DNA of 64,000 bases from Maribacter sp. (lineage in GTDB: Bacteria > Bacteroidota > Bacteroidia > Flavobacteriales > Flavobacteriaceae). The translations under genes and the position numbers were made by a program. Below, piece after piece: positions 10,701-18,535 of this stretch. The notes beneath the pieces are model-generated. The model worked only from the letters and a program-made list of their open reading frames with translations, made no database searches and was not told where the DNA came from. Numbering within the stretch: the first letter of the stretch is position 1; every line of letters starts with the position of its first letter. Location: the NCBI GenBank assembly GCA_020629285.1, contig JAHDDP010000019.1:1-64000 (forward strand). Reading direction: 5' to 3'.

Positions 10701-10964
10701 GATGCACAGTTTGTTTATGACGCATCATATGTAAAATTAAGAGAGGTTACATTAGGCTACTCTTTACCTAAAAAATTCACAGATAAATTACCGTTCAACG
10801 CTGTTACATTCACTGCAGTAGGTAGAAATTTATGGATAATCAGTAAAGATCTTCCTTACGCCGATCCAGAGCAAAGTTTTGGAGCTGGTAATTTACAAGG
10901 TTTCCAGATTGGGGCATATCCTTCTGTTAAGGAATATGGCTTTAATATTAAATTACAATTTTAA
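7743..10964 (+). CDS. SusC/RagA family TonB-dependent receptor (first pair)
   Basis: SusC-type outer-membrane transporter that, with its SusD lid, imports oligosaccharides or peptides using TonB energy. The 1073 residues fit the family: signal peptide (1-22, ending GFAQ), a carboxypeptidase-regulatory-like domain (about 25-100, VTDQTGLPLPGVNILIGG), a TonB box/plug start at LDEVVVTALG, a plug with VVIRGYSSITGNNQALFVVDGVP, and a 22-strand barrel ending in a C-terminal Phe. The susD-like gene follows after 10 bases. No CAZyme is next to it, so the substrate cannot be read. Regulation is probably by the AraC protein upstream. Confidence 0.93.
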   Translation: MRTNARNFLTLLLSFVAYIGFAQDKSITGTVTDQTGLPLPGVNILIGGTTSGTQTDFDGNYSISASTGDVLVFTYIGLKETSKTVGGSNTINVQMEEDAQALDEVVVTALGISREKKSLGYATQEVQGDQVNTAKDQNFVNSLSGKVAGLDIKKSSTLGGSANVVIRGYSSITGNNQALFVVDGVPLNNDTNNSTSQSEGGDGYDYGNAASDINPDDIESINVLKGSAATALYGSRAANGVIIINTKKGKKGEGLGVSITSSVNIGKYDKDTFPIFQQEYGQGYGPFYGAGYLDSIDVDGDGIEDLTPATGEDGSFGQRYDPNLLLYQWDSYFPQLDTYLQKSPWVAPENGPEYIFQNSVTSSQNIAISQGFETGSLRMSYTRLDQTGILPNSEIGRHNVDLVGVMDLNDKITVTGKATYTKSSGLGRYGTGYDAENIMTNFRQWWATSTDLKDQRDAYFSTGQNISWNPSGPSSLAPKYWDNPYFTRYENFNTDERNRLFGYGSISYDVLPWLEIFGRATVDTYAELREERNNIGSIDTPEYSRKNINFSEYNYDFFLNFNGDISDKFGVSGVLGTTYRQTKNNYVTATTDGGLKLAGIYALSNSVNPIVFDASSEYDADVRVFGAFANASIDYDNMLFLEGSIRNDTFSTLPDGSNSFYYPAISASFVFSNLFESNMVSFGKLRAGYAEVGNGATSYQLLNTFNPIAGFGGATLYSNPGTSNNPNLKEERTESKELGLEMNFWNRRIGFDVSLYEQITSDAIIPVEITPATGFTNTVVNSAEVSNKGVEAQLYFTTIKTPDFSWRTDVNFSAYKSEVLDLFEDSQNILVNSFFGVSLNAAKGEAYGTLKGTDYVYIDGERVVGEDGLYLKTESSQEVLGDINPDWKMGLSNTFKYKDISLSFLIDIQEGGSVFSGDTYFGMATGVYDVTAGVNDLGNPLRDPVTDDNTSGGVILPGVQEDGSANTVRADFTTYENPYGRYGNAPDAQFVYDASYVKLREVTLGYSLPKKFTDKLPFNAVTFTAVGRNLWIISKDLPYADPEQSFGAGNLQGFQIGAYPSVKEYGFNIKLQF

Positions 10965-10974
10965 AAATAAAACA

Positions 10975-12405
10975 ATGAGGAAAATATATATAATATTAGC
11001 TTCGGCAGGCATGCTACTGTCTAGTTGCACAGAAGATATAACGGATTATAACAATGATCCAAAATTACCAACTGCAGTTCCACCAGAGACTCTTGTTGCC
11101 AATGCTGAAAAGAATTTAGCAGATAGAATTACCACTATTAGCGGCAGTAATGTTTTTCGCTTATGGTCTCAGCACTGGGCACAAGCTACTTACGTAGATG
11201 AATCGAATTATTTAATTATTGGTAGAGATCCGTCACAAACGTATTGGACAACTTATTACAATAACGTAATCAACGATTTAAATTCTGCTGTAGCATTAAT
11301 AGAGGCCGACGAAATTTTAGACGCCACTACTAAAGCGAATCAATTGGCAGTCATTGAGACGATTAAAGTATATACGTATCAACATTTAGTAGATTTAAAT
11401 GGTAATATACCTTATAGCGAATCAGCGGATATTAATAACCTATTTCCGGTTTATGATGATGCAGAAACTATATACTTAGATTTAATAAGTAGAATTTCTT
11501 CGGCTCAGGCTGCGTTAGCAAATGGAGGTGAGTCATTTGGTTCAAATGATATTTTCTACGGTGGTGACGTTGTTCAATGGAGAAAATTAGCAAATTCAGT
11601 AAAGCTTAGGTTAGGTATGCGATTGGCAGACTTTAATTCTGCACTAGCCAGTACAACTGTTTCAGAAGCTGTAAATGCCGGTGTATTTACATCAAATGAT
11701 GATAATACGATCATTTATTATGAATCTTCACCAACTACAAATGTCAACCCTATTTATAGCTTATTTGAAGTTGATAACAGAAGAGAAGATTACATAGCTG
11801 GTGAAACTTCGTTGAATACATTGGTTGATTTAAACGACCCTCGTTTAGACAACTATTTCGCAGATAACAAAGATCCTTACATAGGCGGTCCTATCGGTGG
11901 AAACAATTCATACGCAAATTTCACCCATCTTAATTTTGATATTGTAGGCGATCCAACATACCCAGGTTCAATAATGGATTATGCAGAAGTTGCATTCTTT
12001 CAAGCTGAAGCTGTAGAAAGAGGATACATTGCCGGCGATGCAGAAGAGTTCTATAACGCCGCAATAACCGCTTCAATTCTGTATTATGGTGGTACACAAG
12101 ATGAAGTTGACGCATATTTAGCGCAACCATCTGTTGCCTATTCGACGGCAACTGGAGATTACAAGCAAAAAATCGGAACTCAAAAGTGGATCTCTTTATT
12201 TAACAGAGGCTTTGAAGCTTGGACAGAGTATAGAAGATTAGACTGGCCAGAGTTGGCGCTATCTACTCAAACTCAACAAGAAGTTCCATTAAGAATGATA
12301 TATCCTGTAAAAGAATCTGCTGTAAATGGTGCAAACTATGATGCCGCTTCTAGTGCAATAGGAGGAGATAATTTAACTACACCTCTATTTTGGGATGTAA
12401 ACTAA
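10975..12405 (+). CDS. SusD-like lipoprotein (SusD/RagB, SusD-like_2 type)
   Basis: Surface lipoprotein that caps the SusC channel and binds the ligand. 476 residues with lipobox LSSC near residue 17. An early TDYNNDPKLPTAVPPETLVANAEKN segment and an ending LDWPELA..EVPLRMIYP mark the SusD-like_2/SusD-superfamily branch. The start is the ATG at 10975: a longer reading from 10879 lies inside susC and lacks a signal peptide. The pair ends at the terminator near 12434. Only the ligand is unknown. Confidence 0.9.
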   Translation: MRKIYIILASAGMLLSSCTEDITDYNNDPKLPTAVPPETLVANAEKNLADRITTISGSNVFRLWSQHWAQATYVDESNYLIIGRDPSQTYWTTYYNNVINDLNSAVALIEADEILDATTKANQLAVIETIKVYTYQHLVDLNGNIPYSESADINNLFPVYDDAETIYLDLISRISSAQAALANGGESFGSNDIFYGGDVVQWRKLANSVKLRLGMRLADFNSALASTTVSEAVNAGVFTSNDDNTIIYYESSPTTNVNPIYSLFEVDNRREDYIAGETSLNTLVDLNDPRLDNYFADNKDPYIGGPIGGNNSYANFTHLNFDIVGDPTYPGSIMDYAEVAFFQAEAVERGYIAGDAEEFYNAAITASILYYGGTQDEVDAYLAQPSVAYSTATGDYKQKIGTQKWISLFNRGFEAWTEYRRLDWPELALSTQTQQEVPLRMIYPVKESAVNGANYDAASSAIGGDNLTTPLFWDVN

Positions 12406-12433
12406 GATTTAGTTATAGTTCAGTTTGATGTCT

Positions 12434-12464
12434 AAAGACCGGTGTGAGAACATCGGTCTTTTTC
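12434..12464 (+). terminator. Intrinsic terminator after first susCD
   Basis: An 11-base stem (arms 12434-12444 and 12451-12461, one G-T pair) with a 6-base loop is followed by a T-run. Confidence 0.9.
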
Positions 12465-12523
12465 TTTATAATACTCAAGGCAAAAATTAGTCTCTTTTAT
12501 ATTAAGCTAATATATAATGTTTG

Positions 12524-13303
12524 TTACTGACCTAACAAATAAGCCACCACCTTCTCGTTAAAAAAATTAGGCTGTTCAACATTTACCACGTGACCACAGT
12601 CTTCAACTACGATCAATTGCGAATGTTGGTGAGATTTTGCTATTTTACGTATGCTTGGCAGAAACAAATAATCTTCCTCTCCCATAACATAAAGTGTAGG
12701 TATTTTTATATCGGCAGATCTAAAAAACTGCAGTAATGGATTTATCTCTGACGTTAGCTTAAACCATCTAATAAATTCTTTTTGATACAATTTCTTTGCT
12801 TCACGAACAAAGAGCAACCTAGACTCTCTATGGTTCTTATTCGGCATTATTATAAACGCAAAGAATTTATATAACCATAAATAGGGTATTACGCTTTTAA
12901 AGATGATTCCAAGCTTTATCAATATTTGAGAACGCAGGTTCAATTTCATGATAGCACCACCCATTACCATACTTTCTACCCGTTCAGGATGGTTTTCCGC
13001 TAGATTTCTAATGAGTATTGTTCCTAAGGAAATACCGACAAAATGCGATTTCTCAATCTTTTCATGATCAATTACCTCTACAATATCATTTGTAATGACA
13101 TCAAACGTGTATTTCTCATCAAAAACATTCTTGAGACTAGGTTTTGAATTACCGTGACCTCTTAAATCTAAAAGTAAAACGTTGAAATGTTTTTTAAACT
13201 CTCGTATCTGTTTAAACCAAATAGAAGAACTACCACCTGCACCATGTACAAATGTAACCCACGTAGTAGCTGTTTTATGTTGATACGTTATATAATGAAG
13301 CAA
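12524..13303 (-). CDS. Alpha/beta-fold hydrolase
   Basis: 259 residues with the complete hydrolase signature: oxyanion-hole HGAGG (residues 20-24), the DLRGHGNS turn, nucleophile elbow GISLGT (Ser92), acid MGEEDYLF and the C-terminal histidine in EDCGHVVNVEQP. There is no signal peptide, so it is cytosolic. Relatives include esterases, haloperoxidase-like and C-C bond hydrolases, so the substrate cannot be named. The gene is convergent with the susCD pair and divergent from the small gene at 13456. Confidence 0.88.
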   Translation of the reverse strand: MLHYITYQHKTATTWVTFVHGAGGSSSIWFKQIREFKKHFNVLLLDLRGHGNSKPSLKNVFDEKYTFDVITNDIVEVIDHEKIEKSHFVGISLGTILIRNLAENHPERVESMVMGGAIMKLNLRSQILIKLGIIFKSVIPYLWLYKFFAFIIMPNKNHRESRLLFVREAKKLYQKEFIRWFKLTSEINPLLQFFRSADIKIPTLYVMGEEDYLFLPSIRKIAKSHQHSQLIVVEDCGHVVNVEQPNFFNEKVVAYLLGQ

Positions 13304-13455
13304 ATGAAATTTTTATTTAAGACACGGTTAATTTACAATGTATTAATTCTTTTTCATATAACATTTAGGATAATGAAATTTCGCTCAAAATCATCGACCT
13401 TTTAAGTTTTTATTTACATATATGTTAAAAAAAAGACATATTACCTATTAATTAG

Positions 13456-13719
13456 ATGTACAGCCCAACATACCCACGTCCAAAACTTGATTCTGAACGT
13501 ATATTTGTAAGAACAAAATATAGTATAATGAACAAGCAGTATTGCAAGGTAGGATCGGTAACACCAATGGAGGCTAATAATGATATTATTAGTCTATTAG
13601 AGTATCAATATCAGACATTCGTCGAAAAAGCTTCGAACATTCAGTCAAACACTCAATTGGGAGAGTTTTTCGAATTGAAAGCTCAAAGAATTAAAAAAAC
13701 TTTAGAAGATTTAGTTTAA
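13456..13719 (+). CDS. Small hypothetical protein
   Basis: 87 residues if the first ATG is used. An internal start at 13528 ([19 protein letters not shown]) would give 63 residues. The second half is helical and acidic/basic ([21 protein letters not shown]), with no signal peptide and no recognised domain. Its 3' end overlaps the convergent pyrF by 9 bases. The frame stays open with neighbour-like codon use, so it is probably real, but no function can be assigned. Confidence 0.5.
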   Translation: MYSPTYPRPKLDSERIFVRTKYSIMNKQYCKVGSVTPMEANNDIISLLEYQYQTFVEKASNIQSNTQLGEFFELKAQRIKKTLEDLV

Positions 13720-14532
13720 TTTTTCTAGTTCAGTTTTCATTGCCTGCTGTAACTCTTTTGCCTTGGCTTTAGCAGCATCTGCAAAGTTCTCTTGATCAGA
13801 TGCATAAATTATTCCACGGGAAGAATTTATAAGTAGTCCCACATTTTTAGACATTCCGTACTTACAAACCTCTTCAAGACTCCCCCCTTGTGCCCCTACT
13901 CCAGGTACTAACAAGAAGCTATTTGGTACAATTTCACGTATTTCAGTAAGATATTCAGCTTTAGTAGCACCAACCACATACATAAGGTTCTCCGCTCCCT
14001 CATATGTTGTAGAAACCGATAATACTTCTTTATACAGTTCTTTACCCTCTATCTTTTTAGTTTGCAAATCAAAAGCACCTTGATTAGAAGTTAACGCAAG
14101 TAAAATAGTGTGCTTGTCCTTAAATGCTAAAAAAGGTTCAACAGAGTCTCTGCCCATATACGGAGCTATAGTAATAGAATCAAAATTTAAATCTTCAAAA
14201 AATGCCTTGGCATACCTGGTAGAAGTGTTCCCTATATCTCCTCTTTTTGCATCTGCAATGGTAAATATTTCAGGATAGTTTTCATTTAGGTATTTGATAG
14301 TCTTGCGTAATGCCGACCAGCCTTGAACTCCGTATGCTTCATAAAAAGCAATATTAGGCTTATAAGCTACGCACAAATCATGAGTTGAATCTATTATGGC
14401 TTTGTTGAAAGCAAAAATAGGATCTTCCTCTTCCAATAAATAAGAAGGAATCTTTTCTAGATCAGTGTCTAAACCAATACACAAAAAAGATTGTTTTTTA
14501 TGTATTTGGGCAACTAACTCTTGAGTGGTCAT
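13711..14532 (-). CDS. pyrF: Orotidine 5'-phosphate decarboxylase
   Basis: Last step of UMP synthesis: decarboxylation of OMP to UMP in the cytosol. The 273 residues correspond to the longer type-2 PyrF. Visible are [12 protein letters not shown] near the start, the catalytic [13 protein letters not shown] (Asp-x-Lys-x-x-Asp), and the phosphate-binding [19 protein letters not shown] region. It starts 3 bases after prfA ends, so prfA-pyrF form one operon. Confidence 0.96.
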   Translation of the reverse strand: MTTQELVAQIHKKQSFLCIGLDTDLEKIPSYLLEEEDPIFAFNKAIIDSTHDLCVAYKPNIAFYEAYGVQGWSALRKTIKYLNENYPEIFTIADAKRGDIGNTSTRYAKAFFEDLNFDSITIAPYMGRDSVEPFLAFKDKHTILLALTSNQGAFDLQTKKIEGKELYKEVLSVSTTYEGAENLMYVVGATKAEYLTEIREIVPNSFLLVPGVGAQGGSLEEVCKYGMSKNVGLLINSSRGIIYASDQENFADAAKAKAKELQQAMKTELEKLN

Positions 14533-14535
14533 AAC

Positions 14536-15612
14536 TTAAAATATCTCAGAGGCTTCCCTCAATTTCTCTGTATTCTCTACAAAACTTAATTCGTCTATTA
14601 TTTTCTGAATATCTCCATCTATAATATTAGACAAATCGTATAGCGTAAGGCCAATACGGTGATCGGTAACCCTACCCTGAGGGTAGTTATACGTTCTAAT
14701 CTTTGCAGAACGGTCACCACTACTAACTTGAGAGTTTCGTTTAGCAGCATCTTCTTCTTGCTTCTTAGCCAATTCTAAATCGTACAATCTAGAACGAAGT
14801 ACCCTAAATGCCTTATCCTTATTCTTGTGCTGTGATTTTTGATCTTGGCATTGCGCAATCAACCCAGTTGGTATGTGCGTTAAACGAACAGCAGAATATG
14901 TTGTGTTTACAGACTGACCACCAGGACCAGAAGAACAAAAGAAATCTATTCTAACATCTTTTGGATCTATTTGCACATCAAAATCTTCAGCTTCAGGCAG
15001 AACCATTACCGTGGCGGCACTTGTGTGTACTCTACCTTGTGTTTCTGTTTGTGGAACACGTTGCACACGGTGAACACCCGCTTCAAACTTTAACGTTCCA
15101 TAAACGTTAGCTCCAGAAACTTCAAATTGTATTTCTTTATAACCACCGCTAGTACCTTCACTAAGGTCGATTACATTGGTTTTCCATCCTTTGCCTTCAC
15201 AATACTTGGTATACATTCTAAAAAGATCGCCCGCAAATATACTTGCTTCATCACCACCCGTTCCTGCTCGTATTTCAACAACTACATCTTTTGCATCTTC
15301 AGGATCTTTCGGGATCAACATCAGTTTAATATCCTCTTCAAGCTTTGGCAATCCTTCTTTAGCTTCTTCCATTTGCATTTTTGCCATTTCTAGCATTTCC
15401 GCATCACTTCCGTCAGCAATAATTTCCTCCGCTTCGGCGATATTATTGGTAAGCTCAAGATATTCTTCTCGCTTATCCATTAAATCTTTAAGATCCTTGT
15501 ATTCTTTTGTGAGCTTTACATATTTACTCTGATCGGATATGATATCCGGCTGAATTATAAGGTCTGAAACCTCATCAAAACGTTGTTTTACTATGTTTAA
15601 CTTGTCTATCAT
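14536..15612 (-). CDS. prfA: Peptide chain release factor 1
   Basis: RF1 recognises UAA and UAG in the ribosomal A site and triggers peptide release. The 358 residues match the family. The coiled N-terminal domain (1-100) is followed by the codon-recognition domain with [20 protein letters not shown] and the catalytic [10 protein letters not shown] loop (GGQ). The C-terminal [19 protein letters not shown] is diagnostic. The RF1-versus-RF2 choice rests on overall pattern and length. First gene of the prfA-pyrF operon. Confidence 0.96.
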   Translation of the reverse strand: MIDKLNIVKQRFDEVSDLIIQPDIISDQSKYVKLTKEYKDLKDLMDKREEYLELTNNIAEAEEIIADGSDAEMLEMAKMQMEEAKEGLPKLEEDIKLMLIPKDPEDAKDVVVEIRAGTGGDEASIFAGDLFRMYTKYCEGKGWKTNVIDLSEGTSGGYKEIQFEVSGANVYGTLKFEAGVHRVQRVPQTETQGRVHTSAATVMVLPEAEDFDVQIDPKDVRIDFFCSSGPGGQSVNTTYSAVRLTHIPTGLIAQCQDQKSQHKNKDKAFRVLRSRLYDLELAKKQEEDAAKRNSQVSSGDRSAKIRTYNYPQGRVTDHRIGLTLYDLSNIIDGDIQKIIDELSFVENTEKLREASEIF

Positions 15613-15698
15613 ATGCTTACTTCACTTGTATGGCAAATTTACAATAAAATAATAGACACCCTAAGGGGATTATTGCGGTAAGAACTAAAATTTAAAAT

Positions 15699-16685
15699 CT
15701 AGTTAAGTAAAACCCCGTTACTTTTGTGCATTTTATTGGTACTATCAACTATGATCACCTCAGTATCGCCCAATTGATTAATCAAAGCGAGACCTGCATC
15801 GAGCCCCATGACAAATATAGAAGTAGCTAAGGCATCTGATGTTTCTGCACTTTTTGCAAAAACCGACACACTATTAATACCCGTAGCGGGGTACCCTGTT
15901 CTAGGGTCTATAATGTGAGTGTATTTATTATTGCCGGACATTATAAAATTACCATCGCCACCAGTGGTTGCTACAGAAGACTCTAAAATGGGAATCCATG
16001 AAGATATACCACCCTTTTGATCTGGGTTTACTACACCAATGAGCCATTTGTCTCCGGTTACTTTTGTACCCCAGGTAGTAATATCACCATCGATATTTAT
16101 AATACCCGCCTTAACATCGTTAGAAACCAACAACGCCTTTGCCTTATCAGCAGCAAAACCTTTACCGATGCCACCAAAGCTAATTCGCATTCCCTTTTTA
16201 TTCAAGAAAACGGTTCGATCTTTACTATTTAATGTAATGTTCTTATAACCGACCTTATTCTTTACCTCTCTAACTTCTGTTGAGTTAGGCACAGCTATCA
16301 TAGTACCGTCAAGATTCCAAATCTCATTTAACGGTGTATAAGTAATATCAAAAGCACCATTGGTTATTTCTGACAATAAAATAGAACGCTCTATTAGCTT
16401 GTACAACTCCCAACTAACAGAAACAGGTTTTATACCCGCGTTCTTATTGATTAAACTTGTTTCAGAGTCCGCATCCCAAGAAGAAATAAGCTTTTCTATT
16501 CTTTGCACCTCTGCCAATGCCTCTAGTATATAAATGTACCCTAATTCTTCATCTTCAGAAATAACGGTAATATCAAATTCACCGCCCATTACCTCATAAG
16601 ATTTTTTGACCGTTACATACTTTTTCTCTTGACCGTACATATAGCAGGTCATAAGGCATAATAAAAAGGCAAAAATCTTTTTCAC
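15699..16685 (-). CDS. apbE: FAD:protein FMN transferase (ApbE)
   Basis: ApbE attaches FMN covalently to threonine residues of exported flavoproteins such as the Na+-NQR and RNF subunits. 328 residues with an N-terminal export signal. Key segments: ISSWDADSETSLINKNAG, ISFGGIGKGFAADKA (flavin site), TTGGDGNFIM, and THIIDPRTGYPATG followed by SDALATSIFVMG, with the metal-binding Asp/Thr residues. The gene is followed downstream by prfA on the same strand; a Rieske-type lipoprotein gene precedes it, suggesting a small redox cluster. Confidence 0.93.
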   Translation of the reverse strand: MKKIFAFLLCLMTCYMYGQEKKYVTVKKSYEVMGGEFDITVISEDEELGYIYILEALAEVQRIEKLISSWDADSETSLINKNAGIKPVSVSWELYKLIERSILLSEITNGAFDITYTPLNEIWNLDGTMIAVPNSTEVREVKNKVGYKNITLNSKDRTVFLNKKGMRISFGGIGKGFAADKAKALLVSNDVKAGIINIDGDITTWGTKVTGDKWLIGVVNPDQKGGISSWIPILESSVATTGGDGNFIMSGNNKYTHIIDPRTGYPATGINSVSVFAKSAETSDALATSIFVMGLDAGLALINQLGDTEVIIVDSTNKMHKSNGVLLN

Positions 16686-16767
16686 TTACTTCTCTAGTTG
16701 GGGGTAATTATGGTCATAAAGAATAATAAATTAGGTTGGTGTAGTTTTATTGGTCTGTACGCATTAA

Positions 16768-17211
16768 TTATTCAAATACTCGCAAAATAGAACCCTCTAA
16801 CGATGTATTGTAAATTTTTAATGCTTTTGAAGTACTGTTGGGAATCTCATTTAAAGGTGTACCGGTCTGTGAAAATTTAGACCCGTGAACATCACAATAA
16901 AAGATACCTCCATCTTGATTTACGAAACGTACTTGATCATATTGCTCATGGCTACAAATTTGTGTAGCAGCCACAAATTCGCCCTCTAAATTTTTAACGA
17001 CGACAACAAGGTTTTTAAGAATGAATCCGCCATTTTCAGCGAGATTGGAAGCTTCGTCAGAAGTAAGGTCTATCGTAAAATCAATATTTGTTGGCTGAGC
17101 AACGATATCGCCTTCTACTTCACTATCTTTTGAGCAACTTCCAAGACAAGGAAATGTTATTGCAAAGGCAGCACCTGCACCTAGTGTTCGTAAAAATTTT
17201 TTTCTTTCCAT
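16768..17211 (-). CDS. Rieske-type [2Fe-2S] lipoprotein
   Basis: 147 residues. The N-terminus looks like an export signal with a lipobox (LGSC, about Cys26). The Rieske ligands are both present: ICSHEQYD (Cys-x-His) and FYCDVHGSKF (Cys-x-x-His). The protein is therefore a small membrane-attached electron-transfer protein outside the cytoplasm. The partner is unknown; proximity to apbE suggests a role with an exported flavoprotein, which is inference. A longer helical anchor, as in bc1 Rieske proteins, is absent. Confidence 0.85.
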   Translation of the reverse strand: MERKKFLRTLGAGAAFAITFPCLGSCSKDSEVEGDIVAQPTNIDFTIDLTSDEASNLAENGGFILKNLVVVVKNLEGEFVAATQICSHEQYDQVRFVNQDGGIFYCDVHGSKFSQTGTPLNEIPNSTSKALKIYNTSLEGSILRVFE

Positions 17212-17263
17212 AGCAAGATAGGTTTATACAAAAAGAACGATTTTTTTACGCTATTCGTATGTG

Positions 17264-18442
17264 CTAATACACAAAGGTGCCGTAGTTACTTGAAATTGTA
17301 AGTTTTTTTGAATTTGAAGCCTCCACTCTACCTATAATCTGAGCATTTACACCAAAACTTTTAGAAATTTCAATAATATCATATGCTACATCTTCAGGAA
17401 GATAAAACTCTAATCGATGTCCACAATTAAAGACCTTATACATCTCTTTCCAATCGGTACCCGACTGCTCTTGAATCAGTTGAAAGAGCGGCGGAACATC
17501 AAATAAATTATCTTTTACCACATGCAATTCGTCAATAAAATGAAGAATTTTGGTTTGTGCCCCTCCACTACAATGAATCATTCCGTGGATGTCTTCTGAA
17601 CTATATTTAGAAAGTATTTTTTTAACTATAGGCGCATATGTACGTGTTGGGGACAATATCAATTTACCTGCATCTAAAGGAGAATTCTCAACGGTATCCG
17701 TCAATTTTACATTACCAGAATAAACAAGATCCTTAGGCACTTCAGCATCAAAACTCTCAGGAAATTTTTCTGCCAAATAATTTGAAAAAACATCATGTCT
17801 AGCAGAAGTTAGTCCGTTACTTCCCATTCCGCCATTATATTCTTTCTCATAATTAGCCTGACCAAATGATTCTAGACCAACAATGACATCACCAGCCTTA
17901 ATATTGGCATTGTCGATAACATCACTTCTTTTTAACCTAGCCGTTACCGTAGAATCTACAATAATAGTTCTAACCAAATCTCCTACATCTGCTGTTTCAC
18001 CACCAGTGGAATGAATGGTAATACCAAACTCACCCAAGTCATTTATCAATTCTTCGGTGCCGTTGATAATAGCCGAGAGTACTTCACCCGGAATCTTATT
18101 TTTATTTCTACCAATAGTGGAAGAAAGCATAATATTATCAGTTGCCCCAACACAAATTAAATCATCTATGTTCATGATCAAAGCATCTTGCGCGATACCT
18201 TTCCAAACAGAAATATCTCCCGTTTCTTTCCAGTACATATAAGCTAAAGAAGATTTAGTACCTGCACCATCTGCATGCATTACCAAACAATATTCCTCAT
18301 CTCCCGTCAAGTAATCAGGAACTATTTTACAAAAAGCCTTTGGAAAAAGACCCTTGTCAATATTTTTAATAGCATTGTGTACATCTTCCTTTGATGCAGA
18401 CACACCGCGTTGCTGATATCTTTCACTGCTTGATGTGGACAT
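17264..18442 (-). CDS. purM: PurM-like phosphoribosylformylglycinamidine cyclo-ligase
   Basis: AIR synthetase closes the imidazole ring in purine synthesis (FGAM + ATP to AIR). 392 residues, longer than the usual roughly 345 of E. coli PurM but like the flavobacterial branch. Visible: the N-terminal RYQQRGVSASKEDVHNAIKN, nucleotide-binding MHADGAGTKSSLAY, NIDDLICVGA, TGGETADVGDLVRT, and GMIHCSGGAQTKILHF. The gene is a single unit, with a spacer to the minus-strand glutamine synthetase III gene upstream. The family is certain; the exact pathway role is very likely. Confidence 0.85.
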   Translation of the reverse strand: MSTSSSERYQQRGVSASKEDVHNAIKNIDKGLFPKAFCKIVPDYLTGDEEYCLVMHADGAGTKSSLAYMYWKETGDISVWKGIAQDALIMNIDDLICVGATDNIMLSSTIGRNKNKIPGEVLSAIINGTEELINDLGEFGITIHSTGGETADVGDLVRTIIVDSTVTARLKRSDVIDNANIKAGDVIVGLESFGQANYEKEYNGGMGSNGLTSARHDVFSNYLAEKFPESFDAEVPKDLVYSGNVKLTDTVENSPLDAGKLILSPTRTYAPIVKKILSKYSSEDIHGMIHCSGGAQTKILHFIDELHVVKDNLFDVPPLFQLIQEQSGTDWKEMYKVFNCGHRLEFYLPEDVAYDIIEISKSFGVNAQIIGRVEASNSKKLTISSNYGTFVY

Positions 18443-18535
18443 AATTTAAATTTGTGGCAAAAATAAGGGAATCATTAAAACTGTAACCGCTGAACAGCTT
18501 AATATTCCCTTAATTTCTTTAATTATTAAAAAAGA

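Noticed and set aside
10879-10974. N-terminal extension of the SusD-like protein
   Set aside because: It is the susC 3' end in another frame. The ATG at 10975 gives a perfect lipoprotein signal.
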